Below are positions 26,183 through 35,625 of a DNA stretch of 64,000 nt, in pieces. The stretch is taken from the NCBI RefSeq assembly GCF_007741495.1, contig NZ_CP036262.1, positions 7,068,001 through 7,132,000 of the forward strand, written 5' to 3'. Made by a program: the position numbers and the translations under genes. Numbering within the stretch: position 1 is the stretch's first letter; every line of letters starts with the position of its first letter. Origin of the DNA: Roseimaritima multifibrata (GTDB lineage: Bacteria > Planctomycetota > Planctomycetia > Pirellulales > Pirellulaceae). The notes below the pieces were generated by a model, which saw nothing but the letters and a program-made list of their open reading frames with translations, did not search any database and was not told where the DNA came from.

Positions 26183-27478
26183 TTAGGACTTGTGCCAATA
26201 GGATGGCAGGTCCGCTTTGGTTTCTGACAAAATACTTAGGATGGCGGTTCGCGAGGGCGCATCGATGTGTGCGTAATCGTCGTCGGCTGCGGGGTTCGTA
26301 AGAACGTCCCACAATTGTTTGTAGACCTGAGCTTTCAACGGAGGCTCAAGCGATTCGAATGCAGCGGAGTCGATCAAGTAGCTGCATGGATAACGGAACA
26401 GCCGAGTCTTCAAATCAAAGTCTCTCAGCGATCGACCGTCTTTCGTTCTCGATCCCATCCGCCCGAAATCGGCCACGTAGGTCGACGATCCTTTGATCTC
26501 TGCTTCAATGGGGGCTTCACCGCTGAACAACAGATAAGAAACAATTTGTTCAGCGGCCTGCTGAATGACTTGATCGATATTGCTATCCGCATTCTCTTCG
26601 GTCGCTGCTTCCAATGCCGCCCGCCGTACGTCTAGGTTGGCTCGGGTGAATGTGTTCTGCATCTGCGTCTGATGTTCCATCACCATCAAAGCGACGATGT
26701 CACTGTGAGGCGAAAGCCAACGCGAAGTATCAAAGTCGGCTTCTAGATTCGCGCGGTTGTTCTCGCCAAAGGGGACCAGTTCTTCGCCTTCAAGAAAAGC
26801 GTTGCCCATATGCTGCATCGCACCGACGTTTCCGGTGACGTACCAGCCTCCCCAACGATCAGCAAATCGACTGGTATGGTCTGTCACAAACGACCGCTCC
26901 AGGCTATTGATCCGGCCGGTCTCCTTGGTAAGAACACTTCGGATCGCGTGCCCGGGAACCCCTTGAGTCATCGGGATATAGTGGCACGCCAAGCAGCGAT
27001 TATTTTCCCGTTGGAAATGAACCCGTTCCGGCCGCATCCGCATCGTGTAAAACGCAGCCCCCAGACGAGGATCCGTCGTCGAAATTTCCAGCAGCGCACT
27101 CCCCTGAACCCAGCCGATATAGACATCGTCATTAAAGTAAATGGCTCGCGGATTCTGAGGCGAAATCCGCCCGGCCTGCAAACTGGTTTTCGAATAAACC
27201 AAGCTTTGCGAGGAAACAGGAATCTTCAGTTCGTCCAGCAAAGAGCGTAGATAGCCGTAGTGCGGATCGTATTCCAGTTGGACTTCCCCCGCTCGCACTT
27301 TTTCGAACAGATCGGTGATCGGGTTCTCGTCGCGAGTCTGTTCGTAGTTCAGGGTACTGTCATACGGACCGAACTGTGCGGCCGCTGGAGCGTTGACGAC
27401 CAACGTTAAACCCACTGCGTAAAGGACCGGCAAAATGACCGAACAAGCGACGGTTTCTCGCATCAACATCCGAAACAT
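26183..27478 (-). CDS. Secreted protein with single CXXCH haem-binding motif
   Basis: About 431 aa. I set the start at the ATG at 27478, where MFRMLMRE leads into a hydrophobic signal segment ending NAPAAAQ; the frame is open 59 codons further upstream but that part is not signal-like. One CXXCH motif (Cys162, Cys165, His166) in a segment RCLACHYIPMTQGVPGH suggests covalent haem c attachment. The rest has no domain I recognise, though it contains several His and Met that could be distal ligands. Such proteins in planctomycetes often sit near dehydrogenases, but none is adjacent here. Redox role is inferred from one motif only. Confidence 0.75.
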   Translation of the reverse strand: MFRMLMRETVACSVILPVLYAVGLTLVVNAPAAAQFGPYDSTLNYEQTRDENPITDLFEKVRAGEVQLEYDPHYGYLRSLLDELKIPVSSQSLVYSKTSLQAGRISPQNPRAIYFNDDVYIGWVQGSALLEISTTDPRLGAAFYTMRMRPERVHFQRENNRCLACHYIPMTQGVPGHAIRSVLTKETGRINSLERSFVTDHTSRFADRWGGWYVTGNVGAMQHMGNAFLEGEELVPFGENNRANLEADFDTSRWLSPHSDIVALMVMEHQTQMQNTFTRANLDVRRAALEAATEENADSNIDQVIQQAAEQIVSYLLFSGEAPIEAEIKGSSTYVADFGRMGSRTKDGRSLRDFDLKTRLFRYPCSYLIDSAAFESLEPPLKAQVYKQLWDVLTNPAADDDYAHIDAPSRTAILSILSETKADLPSYWHKS

Positions 27479-27657
27479 AGAAACGATTTCTCTTAACGGT
27501 TGGGGGCTATGGACGCGGCGTGCATCCTCCTCAATATAACCGCTGACCATCGAAACTGTCTGCGTTGATTTTTCTAGGCCCCGCCTCGGGGGGAGGACAA
27601 CGTGGATGCAGCCCTCCCTTCCATCGATGCCTTTGCCGCGAATAGAGGTCGCCAATC

Positions 27658-28467
27658 CTAGCGGAAATGGCTTAGAAAACGCTGGCGGTGATCGGGCATC
27701 TCGGCGGCCAACCGTCTTGCGAAGGAACCGGGGGGTGAATGTGCCTGCAGTTCTCGGAGAAACCGGATTAGGATCCCGCGGGACTGGTCACTCTCGTGAA
27801 GCAAAAAATGCACCCAGGCCCAGGAGTCACGATACTGGGCGTTCCCCATCTGGCCGATGCTGCCGATGTTTTCCAATTCCGTCACTTCGGGGGCTCGTCC
27901 AACCAGAGCCCGCAACTGCACGCTACGGCGGTGCGGGCTTCCCGTTTCACGTTCTGCGGCGGGCATTTCGAAATACTCCGCCAACCCTTCATCAAGCCAA
28001 AGCGGCACGTAAGGAAGCGAATCATTCAGCAAGGCATGGGTTGTTTCGTGTCGCAAATCGACTTCGATCGATCGGTTTTCATACGCAAAAACCATCCCGT
28101 GCCCCCGCTTCTTAACGTATAGGGCTTGGCGATCGGGAATGTCCGGAAAGTGCAGACGTAGATACGAACGGTATTCGTTGTGACGTGCAAAGAGAATCAG
28201 ATGGATCGGATCCTCTTGAATCCGGATCTGTAATTGTTGAGCCAATTGCGTACGGAGCGCGGCCAATTCATTTAGGAGCGCCGTTCGCGAAGAAACGTCG
28301 TAATCGGAATGCACCTGAAACGCGCCGACTTGCGATTCAAACGGCCAGCGAGCAGGGGCGGTCCCTTGGCGGGCTGGTTCTGCGGCAAACAGAATCGGTG
28401 CACCAATCGCACAGAAGACGATCCATAGGCACCGACCAAACGTTCGCCAACACGGACGAGAAATCAT
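27658..28467 (-). CDS. Secreted zinc metallopeptidase-like protein (gluzincin type)
   Basis: About 269 aa. The start at 28467 is supported by a 4-base ATGA overlap with the stop of the upstream phosphatase gene. A hydrophobic segment near the N-terminus (LWIVFCAIGAPILFAAEP) should direct export. HETTH at residues 140-144 fits the HExxH zinc motif, and WLDEGLAEYFE about 20 residues on supplies the third ligand Glu, as in DUF1570-like peptidases. Role unknown; translational coupling with a PHP-type phosphatase suggests work on the same envelope process. Confidence 0.82.
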   Translation of the reverse strand: MISRPCWRTFGRCLWIVFCAIGAPILFAAEPARQGTAPARWPFESQVGAFQVHSDYDVSSRTALLNELAALRTQLAQQLQIRIQEDPIHLILFARHNEYRSYLRLHFPDIPDRQALYVKKRGHGMVFAYENRSIEVDLRHETTHALLNDSLPYVPLWLDEGLAEYFEMPAAERETGSPHRRSVQLRALVGRAPEVTELENIGSIGQMGNAQYRDSWAWVHFLLHESDQSRGILIRFLRELQAHSPPGSFARRLAAEMPDHRQRFLSHFR

Positions 28468-29291
28468 GCCGACTTCCGCCCGAACAACCAGCTGGTTGTC
28501 CTTTGCATCCAGTTCGTATTGTTGACGACTGGAGGAAGCGCGTCCACGTTGCGTCCCTCCGCAACGGCTCTTGGATTTTCCGAACACATGGCATTGGCCA
28601 TCGAACGACCCACCATCTGTTCCGCCAGGTCATAGGCCCGTCGCAACCGCGGCGGTCGCTTGGTACTTCCGTGAGCGTCGGTTGCCAGGAAATGGCACCA
28701 TCCATTTCCGACGATATGTTTCGCCAACGCTTCGGGTTCCTGGCCAAATTCACCGACAAAACTATCGGCGGTAACCTGCATCAAACAGCCCGCTCGGATC
28801 AACGGTTCGATCACCTGAGGCTGTCTCATGATCCCGCGATTGCGTTCAGGATGGCTAAGGATTCCAACCATCCCGATCCGTTCCAACTGCTCGAGGACCG
28901 GTTCGAGAGGGAGGTATAATTCGTGAGGCAATTCCAGCAAGACATGCCGCCGTCGGTCGCCCAGGGAAACACAATCGCCTGACTGCAAGCGAGTGATCAT
29001 GTCCGCATCGATTCGAACGTCGGCTCCGGGAAGCACGTTCAACGGAACTTGATTGGTCTGCAACCACTGCTGCAACTGTCCGGTTCGCTGGCGAATGGTT
29101 TGCCCGGTGGTCGACGTATAGTTCCCCAACTGGTGCGGCGTCACGCAAACGGTATCGATTCCTTCAGCAACCATTTGCTGCGCCATTGCAAGCGAATCTT
29201 CCCAGCTGCGGGAACCGTCATCGATCCCTGGCAACAAGTGGCAATGAATGTCAACAAAGGAGGGAACGTTTGAAAAAGCTACCGTCGACAT
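28464..29291 (-). CDS. PHP-family phosphatase, CpsB/CapC-like (putative protein-tyrosine phosphatase)
   Basis: About 275 aa starting at 29291; longer in-frame starts exist but the family begins at the metal motif. Trinuclear metal ligands are visible: Asp14-x-His16-x-His18 in DIHCHLLPGIDDG, TPH further on, ELP, SHPERN and TDAHG. CpsB/CapC/Wzb-type PHP enzymes dephosphorylate tyrosine kinases that control capsule and exopolysaccharide export. No tyrosine kinase gene is in the window, but a polysaccharide-export lipoprotein lies at 53050. The stop overlaps the next gene's start (ATGA). Confidence 0.88.
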   Translation of the reverse strand: MSTVAFSNVPSFVDIHCHLLPGIDDGSRSWEDSLAMAQQMVAEGIDTVCVTPHQLGNYTSTTGQTIRQRTGQLQQWLQTNQVPLNVLPGADVRIDADMITRLQSGDCVSLGDRRRHVLLELPHELYLPLEPVLEQLERIGMVGILSHPERNRGIMRQPQVIEPLIRAGCLMQVTADSFVGEFGQEPEALAKHIVGNGWCHFLATDAHGSTKRPPRLRRAYDLAEQMVGRSMANAMCSENPRAVAEGRNVDALPPVVNNTNWMQRTTSWLFGRKSA

Positions 29292-29334
29292 ACTCAGCGT
29301 GCCCTCGAAAAGCAGTGTAGGATTCCATCGGTAT

Positions 29335-29985
29335 TTAAAGCAATTCAGCGTCCAAGGCGACGCTATCCCGATGATCATAGCGATGGAAGTATCGCGCCAG
29401 TTCTTCACTTAAGCGATGCAAGAAGACGCGTCGGAACTTCGCTTCGGTTGTCTCGCTGGTGTACTGGCCGCCGGTGATCGGGTAGGAGTAATCGTCGACA
29501 TGGCGGCGAAATTCTCGCTTGCCCGTTTTGACATCAAAAACAGTTGTCGTCGCACTTACCTGGCCTCGGTAGAGCGTTTTCCCGTCCTGCAGCCTAAGAT
29601 CGGTCAATTCAATGGCAACGATCTTGTCCGCTTTGACGCCTCGACCAATCGTGATGAAATCAAGCTGATCCCATCCGTTGCTGTCCCGCCAATCGGAGAT
29701 TTCGTCTTCGCGAACCAGTTTGATGTCTTTGACTTCATCACTCAAGATTTCACTGATTTCGCGGCCGACCATTTGAGCGGCAACATCGTCGCTGTAGTGA
29801 CTGCTATCGGTGACAGCGATCACAGCGACTCGCTGTTTCTCAAGGCCTTCAAACTGGGCCGGGATCATGTCGGCCCCGGTCGTGTGCAAGATGGTCGATA
29901 CCAACCCCATGCAGCCAGCCTGACAGAGAGCAACAAGGCCCACCATGAGGAGAATATAATTACGGTTTCGAGTCACCAGATGCAT
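29335..29985 (-). CDS. Putative lipoprotein of unknown function
   Basis: About 216 aa from the ATG at 29985, giving a lipoprotein signal (LLMVGLVALCQAGC) with lipobox Cys25. The mature part alternates short strands and helices (RVAVIAVTD, VGREISEIL, GRGVKADKIVAIELTDLRL, VSATTTVFDVKTGK) in a way reminiscent of the CsgG/LpoB-like fold, but I cannot assign a family. Eleven in-frame codons upstream (Arg-rich) are excluded. It ends 43 bp before the phosphatase gene on the same strand, so the lipoprotein, phosphatase and peptidase genes may form one transcript. Confidence 0.75.
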   Translation of the reverse strand: MHLVTRNRNYILLMVGLVALCQAGCMGLVSTILHTTGADMIPAQFEGLEKQRVAVIAVTDSSHYSDDVAAQMVGREISEILSDEVKDIKLVREDEISDWRDSNGWDQLDFITIGRGVKADKIVAIELTDLRLQDGKTLYRGQVSATTTVFDVKTGKREFRRHVDDYSYPITGGQYTSETTEAKFRRVFLHRLSEELARYFHRYDHRDSVALDAELL

Positions 29986-30028
29986 CGCGAATCCTTTCGC
30001 ACATCGACGTCTATTCAACTAAATAAGC

Positions 30029-30478
30029 TTAACTTAACAGCCGTATCGCCCAATCACCCAACGTCACCGCCAGTCCCACAATCAGGACGCCCGCGAGCAA
30101 CGGCAGTGACCAATTCGGCCCCCGTTTCCCGGTAACAGCCAAATAGGCCAACCATGGTACGGCTACCGTAGCGATGACAGCAAACAGGAATCCACCGGGA
30201 TTGGTACACCAACTGGTCCACCAATGGCCGTCGGTAAAGTACGCCCAGGAGGTGGTCATTCCACACGCCGGACAGCGAACTCCCCATAACACCACGATGG
30301 AGCAAGGCGGCAAACCCAATTGTTGATGGGTCCCCATGCCTGTCGGATTGGGTTGCAATCGCCAAGCGGTTACTAGCAATCCTGCTAGACCGATGACAAA
30401 AACCAGCCAAACCAGCCGCAAAAACCAACCGGCTTCAGCGACCGCGGGGAGAGTAGAGGAAGGGGCAGAGCCAGGCAA
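30029..30478 (-). CDS. DUF2752 integral membrane protein
   Basis: This 149-aa protein has three to four hydrophobic segments and the DUF2752 hallmark RCPACGMTTSW between the first and second segments, with a preceding PPCS and a following NPGG loop. The family's function is not established. It lies 43 bp upstream of the lipoprotein gene on the same strand and may belong to the same operon. Confidence 0.85.
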   Translation of the reverse strand: MPGSAPSSTLPAVAEAGWFLRLVWLVFVIGLAGLLVTAWRLQPNPTGMGTHQQLGLPPCSIVVLWGVRCPACGMTTSWAYFTDGHWWTSWCTNPGGFLFAVIATVAVPWLAYLAVTGKRGPNWSLPLLAGVLIVGLAVTLGDWAIRLLS

Positions 30479-30512
30479 GAGCGATTTCCATCCTTATTCG
30501 ATAGGCAGGCGT

Positions 30513-30818
30513 TTACTGATCGCCCAGTTCTTCCTCAACTGCGGAGAACCTTTTGCGATAAACAAGGCGTTCCCACCAATTGGGGAGCCGCAAACGAGGA
30601 TCGTCTTTGGCGACCGTGTTTTGTTTGCCACGGCGAGTGCGAAGGAGGACTTGATCCTCCATAACCTCTTCAACCACCCAGTACTTATCGACCATGTACT
30701 GGTAGGTTTCACCCTGCGATGCAGCGCGCACCTCGACCGCCCGTGGCCCTGGAGACTGGCTCGCTTTTTGTTTGCGGTAAATAACCCAAGCACCAGGCTT
30801 TAAATTTCCAGATTGCAC
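30513..30818 (-). CDS. Small conserved-looking cytoplasmic protein, unknown function
   Basis: This 101-aa soluble protein with a mixed charge pattern starts MQSGNLKPGAWVIYRKQK and contains VRAASQGETYQYMVDKYWVV and LLRTRRGKQNTVAKDDPRL. This resembles a small beta-barrel or SH3-like fold for binding nucleic acid or protein. I do not recognise a family. It lies between bioB and the DUF2752 gene on the same strand. Codon usage and lack of rare stops in this frame favour it over the overlapping alternative frame. Confidence 0.7.
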   Translation of the reverse strand: MQSGNLKPGAWVIYRKQKASQSPGPRAVEVRAASQGETYQYMVDKYWVVEEVMEDQVLLRTRRGKQNTVAKDDPRLRLPNWWERLVYRKRFSAVEEELGDQ

Positions 30819-30915
30819 AGCAAACCCACTCCTTGATAGACACGATCATTGAAACGAGTGAGACCGACCGAACTTCATGCTCCATCGTAAAAAAGCATGA
30901 CGACTGAAATTGCGA

Positions 30916-31950
30916 CTATAGCGCAACTTCTTCTTCACGAGTCACCGTAAACCCTAAATCCTCGATCATCTGATAATCGGCTTCTGGGGCTTGGCCCGAG
31001 GTGGTCAGGTAATCCCCGACGAACATACTATTGGCGGCATACAGTCCCATGGGCTGCAGTGCCCGCAGGTGAATTTCGCGCCCGCCAGAAATTCGCAGTT
31101 CGCGATCGGGATTGACCAACCGGAACATCGCCAGCGCTTTCAAGCAGTAATTGGGCGTTAAGTGATGATTCCCGTGCAACGGAGTCCCTTCGATCGACGT
31201 GAAAAAGTTCAGCGGGATCGATTCCACTCCGATATCTCGCAGATCAAATGCCATGGTCACGACATCCTCATCGGTTTCCCCCATTCCGATGATTCCGCCA
31301 CTGCACAGTTCCAGTCCAGCCTTACGGACATTTTGCAGCGTTTCGACGCGATCCCCATGGGTGTGGGTGCTGCAGATCTCTTTGTAGAACCGCTCGCTGG
31401 AGTTCAGATTGTGATTGACGCGGTCAACGCCACAGGCCTTCAACCTGGCCGCCTGCTTGTCGTCTAGCAGCCCCAAGCAAGCACAGACCTTCAGGTCGTA
31501 TTTGGCTTTGATTTCGGGAACGATCTCTTCAACCGCTTTCATTTCCCGTTCGTTGGGGCCTCGAGCCGAAATGACCAAGCAATACGTTTTGGCATTCCGC
31601 TCCGCTGCGATTTTGGCAGCGGCCATCAATTTATCGCGTTGCAGGATGTTGTATTTGGGAACCGGGGCATCGGAGACCTTCGACTGACTGCAATAGCCAC
31701 AATCTTCAGGACAAAGACCACTCTTGGCATTCATTAGGAAATAGAGCTGAACCGCTTTCCCAAAGTAGTGACGGCGGACCTTAAATGCTGCCGCCATGAC
31801 CTCCAGCAAATCATCGTCAGGACTGCGGAGAACCGCCAAAGCCTGCTCAGAGGTTATTGGCTGGCCGGCCAAAACCTGCTGTGCCATCGAATCGTACAAG
31901 CCTGCGGAGGGGAGCGTATCGGACGACATGAGCGGTGTTGGACTCATCAA
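30916..31950 (-). CDS. bioB: Biotin synthase
   Basis: This 344-aa radical SAM enzyme inserts sulfur into dethiobiotin. The 4Fe-4S ligands are Cys80-x3-Cys84-x2-Cys87 in GLCPEDCGYCSQS. Other BioB blocks follow: YCLVISARGP, KVCACLG, NLNSSERFYKEICSTHTHGDR, CSGGIIGMGET, IPLNFFTSIEGTPL and SGGREIHLRALQPMGLYAANSMFVGDYLTT. Length is normal. The exact start is uncertain because Met1, Met2 and Met8 are all in frame. No other biotin gene is nearby. Confidence 0.96.
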   Translation of the reverse strand: MMSPTPLMSSDTLPSAGLYDSMAQQVLAGQPITSEQALAVLRSPDDDLLEVMAAAFKVRRHYFGKAVQLYFLMNAKSGLCPEDCGYCSQSKVSDAPVPKYNILQRDKLMAAAKIAAERNAKTYCLVISARGPNEREMKAVEEIVPEIKAKYDLKVCACLGLLDDKQAARLKACGVDRVNHNLNSSERFYKEICSTHTHGDRVETLQNVRKAGLELCSGGIIGMGETDEDVVTMAFDLRDIGVESIPLNFFTSIEGTPLHGNHHLTPNYCLKALAMFRLVNPDRELRISGGREIHLRALQPMGLYAANSMFVGDYLTTSGQAPEADYQMIEDLGFTVTREEEVAL

Positions 31951-32141
31951 AAACGGGGATGGAAATCAACAAAAAACGCGAGGCAGCCAGCAAACATTAC
32001 CCAAACTACCCGACAGAACCGCGATTCTCGTCATAAGTATTGAAACCGTTGTCTTCGTTTAGGTCTACCACCAATCAGGTCCGAATTAGATTCCTAAGCG
32101 TATTTTTTTTGAATCGAAATACTCAGAGATCGTCCGTAAGC

Positions 32142-34988
32142 ATGCTGCTGAAGCCCTCATTTCGCGCTCTACACCCCGCTCTACTGGGGGTAATCGTGCT
32201 TGCGTTGGTCGCCGCTGCCGGGTGCAAACGAACCGATTATCGCCGCCGAGCCGATCGCGATGTCGACGGGATTTTACAAGAAAAAACCGCTGGCACCCTC
32301 TGGCAAACCCCGCCCGGGAACCATGTCTACCCCGATCCCCGCTCTCGTTTCTACGATCCGACGGCAACCGATTGTCCCAGCCTGCCCAATCCGACCCCAA
32401 TCCTAAACCCCTACCCCATTCCTCCACTGGCGACCGGCGATCCGCTGGAACCGCCTCCGAACATCGATTTGGTTTCCGGAGAACGGAAACCTGACGACGA
32501 GCTTCCGGGCGGCGATTCCCCCGAATCGATTGAAACTCCCGAAGGACTGCAGGAAGCTATCGATCCTCCCTTGCTGGAAAGCCTTGCGCCTGAAGGAGTC
32601 GATAGCCTCCAAATTGTCCCGATTCCAGAATCTGCCTGGGAACCGTTGCCGGAAAGCTGCCTAAACCGAATGTTCGAATTCACGTCGATCCAGGCGGAAT
32701 ACGAGCGCAGTTTTGGACACCCAGCACCGCAGGGATCCAAGGACATTCCCAGAGTCACACTAGAAAACATTATGGAACTGGCGCTGATCAACAGCCGCGC
32801 CTACCAAACCCGCAAAGAAGCCTTGTATACGACAGCGCTGCGGTTGACGGGGGAACGCTATCAATACGATCTGAACCCTCGCCCCTTCAACAATGGATCG
32901 GCCGCCAATTATCAAAACTTCCGCAGCGGGGGTGCTACCATCGATACCCTGGGCATTCCAACAAGCGTCGGCGTGCAAAAATCGCTTTCCACCGGAGGCC
33001 AATTCCTGGCCTCCTTTGCGAATGATGTGGTCCTCACTTTTAACGGCCCCCAAGGGTTTACCGCCGACATCGGCTCCGCATTGCTATTTGATTTCCAGCA
33101 GACGATTTTCCAAACCGACATCCAACTGGAACCGTTGACTCAACAAGAACGGGACGTGGTCTACGCGGCCAGAGATCTAATCCGGTTTCGCAGAGGATTG
33201 TTTCGCGACCTGTCGGCACAGTATTACAACCTGCTGCTGTCGTATCGAAGCATCGAAATCGGCACGCAAGACTACTTCAGTAACCAGCGCGCCTTCCTCC
33301 AAGGGCGCGCGGAATATACCGAAGCCGGTCGCTTGCCCCGCGTCCAAGTCGATCAATTCGAACAGAACGCCCTCCGCAGCCGAAGTGAATTGGTCGCCAG
33401 CTGCAACAACATGGAAACCAGCCTCGATCGCTTGAAACTAGCGATCGGAGTTCCGCCGGAAATGCCGTTCAACCTTCGGCTGACCGAATTGGAAGCCCTC
33501 TCGACGACGGATCAATTGACCGTCGCGCAGCAGCTGGTCCGGCGGACCCAGGCGGAACTTCAAACCCAACACCAAACCTCTCGCGTCGCACCGATTGCCC
33601 TGCTAAACGCCGCTGCGGTTTTAACCGAACGATTGCTGGACATCGAAAAATTGGCTTCCCCCGAAGGCAAGCCGCGATCCGCATTGACCGAAGTCGCATC
33701 GCGACTGGCCGTTTTGGAGGCTCGAAACCAAGCGGATGTTAAGCGAGCCGTTCTGGATGAAGAAACGTTTGCAGAGGATAAACGCCAAAGCCAACTTCGC
33801 CCCCAGGCGGGCGATTCCCCAGAAGCGACGGCGTTGGACAGTCCTCTGCGAGCCTACCTGCGGACAGTCGATGTGATTGAATCGCTACTTGTCCTCTCCT
33901 ATCGCTCCCTGGAAGCCGAAGCGATGCAGCAATCGCCCAACGCGCCACAGGGACCGCTTGGAGCCGATCCGCGGCGAGACCAGCTGAAACGTTTTGCGAA
34001 GGAGTTTGCCGCGGTAAATAGCAAAATGGACAGCGCCGTCGAAAATCGAGAACTGGGAAAAATTCGCGGCATCAAGGATGAAGCAACCGTCCTGCTCGGG
34101 AAGGCCGAGCAGTTGGCTACCGAATCAACTACCTGGTTGATTTCCGGCGACCGACAGGCTTTCTTGGGGACCGTCGAAGCGACCGTTGCCGAAGTCATTC
34201 AGTTAAGCGAAGAAGTGATCAGCCAATCCGACAGCGCGTTGCCGAAAGTCGACGTCGAGGAAGAAGAGGCGATGATGACCGCCCTCGTTCAGCGACTGGA
34301 CCTGATGAACCGCCGCGCGGAACTGGCGGACAGCCGCCGAGCGGTCAAACTGGCGGCCGACGACCTCCGCAGCATAATGGATCTTCGCGCCACCCATATC
34401 TTGCGGACTCGTGACGATGCAAACACACCGTTTGATTTCTCACTAAACGACAGCGAAACACGCTTGAGTCTCGCCCTGGACACGCCGCTCAATCGAAGAA
34501 ACCAACGCAACGTTTATCGACTTGCCCTGATCGACTACAACCGAACGCTTCGCAACCTGATCGAATCGGAAGATACGGTCAAACTAGATATCCGCCAGGA
34601 TTTACGTCAGCTGCGATTGCGTCGCGATCAATATGAAATCGCAATCGCCAGTGCGGCACTTGCGTACGAACGGGTTGTCAGCACTCGTATGCAATTGCAA
34701 TTTGCCATCAAGGACGTGGTCGCCCGCGACTTCCTAGAAGCCCAACAGGCCTACACCGCCGCCCTTTCCAGTGTCGCCCGTCAACACATCGCGTATATCC
34801 TCGATCGAATCGAATTGTTTTACGACATGGAAGGGATCCAATTGGATTCCACCGGATTCTGGGTCGGCCTAGAAGACGACTCACTGCAGCCGCCGGTCAA
34901 CCTCGACTTCCGCGGAACCAATCCATTCCCCTACGGCCACCTGGTCCCAGGACTGCGATACTCCAAAGAAATTCTCAGTACCGAATAG
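32142..34988 (+). CDS. TolC-family outer-membrane efflux lipoprotein
   Basis: About 948 aa from the ATG at 32142, which opens a lipoprotein signal with lipobox VAAAGC (Cys28). The frame is open 34 codons upstream, but that stretch is basic and non-signal. A Pro-rich segment (about 65-140) precedes two long coiled-coil helical regions typical of outer-membrane efflux proteins (LYNLLLSYRSIEIG, QVDQFEQNALRSRSELVASCNN; and the second repeat LRQLRLRRDQYEIAIASAALAYERV). It is about twice the size of classical TolC, with an extra helical insertion of about 250 residues. It probably forms the export channel of a tripartite pump or secretion system; no partner is adjacent. Confidence 0.87.
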   Translation: MLLKPSFRALHPALLGVIVLALVAAAGCKRTDYRRRADRDVDGILQEKTAGTLWQTPPGNHVYPDPRSRFYDPTATDCPSLPNPTPILNPYPIPPLATGDPLEPPPNIDLVSGERKPDDELPGGDSPESIETPEGLQEAIDPPLLESLAPEGVDSLQIVPIPESAWEPLPESCLNRMFEFTSIQAEYERSFGHPAPQGSKDIPRVTLENIMELALINSRAYQTRKEALYTTALRLTGERYQYDLNPRPFNNGSAANYQNFRSGGATIDTLGIPTSVGVQKSLSTGGQFLASFANDVVLTFNGPQGFTADIGSALLFDFQQTIFQTDIQLEPLTQQERDVVYAARDLIRFRRGLFRDLSAQYYNLLLSYRSIEIGTQDYFSNQRAFLQGRAEYTEAGRLPRVQVDQFEQNALRSRSELVASCNNMETSLDRLKLAIGVPPEMPFNLRLTELEALSTTDQLTVAQQLVRRTQAELQTQHQTSRVAPIALLNAAAVLTERLLDIEKLASPEGKPRSALTEVASRLAVLEARNQADVKRAVLDEETFAEDKRQSQLRPQAGDSPEATALDSPLRAYLRTVDVIESLLVLSYRSLEAEAMQQSPNAPQGPLGADPRRDQLKRFAKEFAAVNSKMDSAVENRELGKIRGIKDEATVLLGKAEQLATESTTWLISGDRQAFLGTVEATVAEVIQLSEEVISQSDSALPKVDVEEEEAMMTALVQRLDLMNRRAELADSRRAVKLAADDLRSIMDLRATHILRTRDDANTPFDFSLNDSETRLSLALDTPLNRRNQRNVYRLALIDYNRTLRNLIESEDTVKLDIRQDLRQLRLRRDQYEIAIASAALAYERVVSTRMQLQFAIKDVVARDFLEAQQAYTAALSSVARQHIAYILDRIELFYDMEGIQLDSTGFWVGLEDDSLQPPVNLDFRGTNPFPYGHLVPGLRYSKEILSTE

Positions 34989-35100
34989 CGGCGTCCTTTG
35001 CCCGCAGCCCCAAAGGATCGGCACCATCAATGCCGGGAGAGGAACGGGCCATCGGTTTAATCCAATGCGGAGAGCGATGATGGTCCGCGACCCATCTTGG

Positions 35101-35610
35101 CTACGAGTGCTTTCCGTTTTCGCTCTGCCGCTTGCGAATGGCCGGGATAATTTCGCGAGGAACAAACCGGGCAAGTCGTTCGTCGTCGTCGGACATCTGA
35201 GCGATCTGTTTCAGCAGCGAACTACTGACGTGAGCAAACCGATCATCCGCCATTAAGAAGACGGTTTCGATCGCTGGGTCAAGCTGCCGATTGGCCATCA
35301 ACATTGTGAACTCTCCCGCCACATCGGTCATCGGTCGGATTCCCCGGACCATCACCTTTGCCCCGCAGCGCCGGACAAAGTCGACCGCCAATCCCGAAAA
35401 CGTCTCGACACGGACCGACGGAATATCGGCAGTCACCTGTTTGACCAGGGCGACACGTTCATCCGGGTCGAACAGCGGGTGCTTGTCTTTATTGATCCCG
35501 ATGCCGATCACCAGCACATCGACCAGGGCGGCCGCCCGATGGATAATATGAAGGTGCCCGAGGGTGACAGGGTCGAACGAACCGGTGTAGACGGCGATAC
35601 GATTGGACAT
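35101..35610 (-). CDS. coaD: Phosphopantetheine adenylyltransferase
   Basis: This 169-aa enzyme catalyses the penultimate step of coenzyme A synthesis. It has the nucleotidyltransferase motif TGSFDPVTLGHLH (residues 9-21), RGIRPMTD, the FLMADDRFAHVSSSLLKQIA block and normal family length. It starts 15 bp after the class V aminotransferase stop on the same strand, so the two are probably cotranscribed. Confidence 0.96.
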   Translation of the reverse strand: MSNRIAVYTGSFDPVTLGHLHIIHRAAALVDVLVIGIGINKDKHPLFDPDERVALVKQVTADIPSVRVETFSGLAVDFVRRCGAKVMVRGIRPMTDVAGEFTMLMANRQLDPAIETVFLMADDRFAHVSSSLLKQIAQMSDDDERLARFVPREIIPAIRKRQSENGKHS

Positions 35611-35625
35611 GAATTTGAATCCGGT

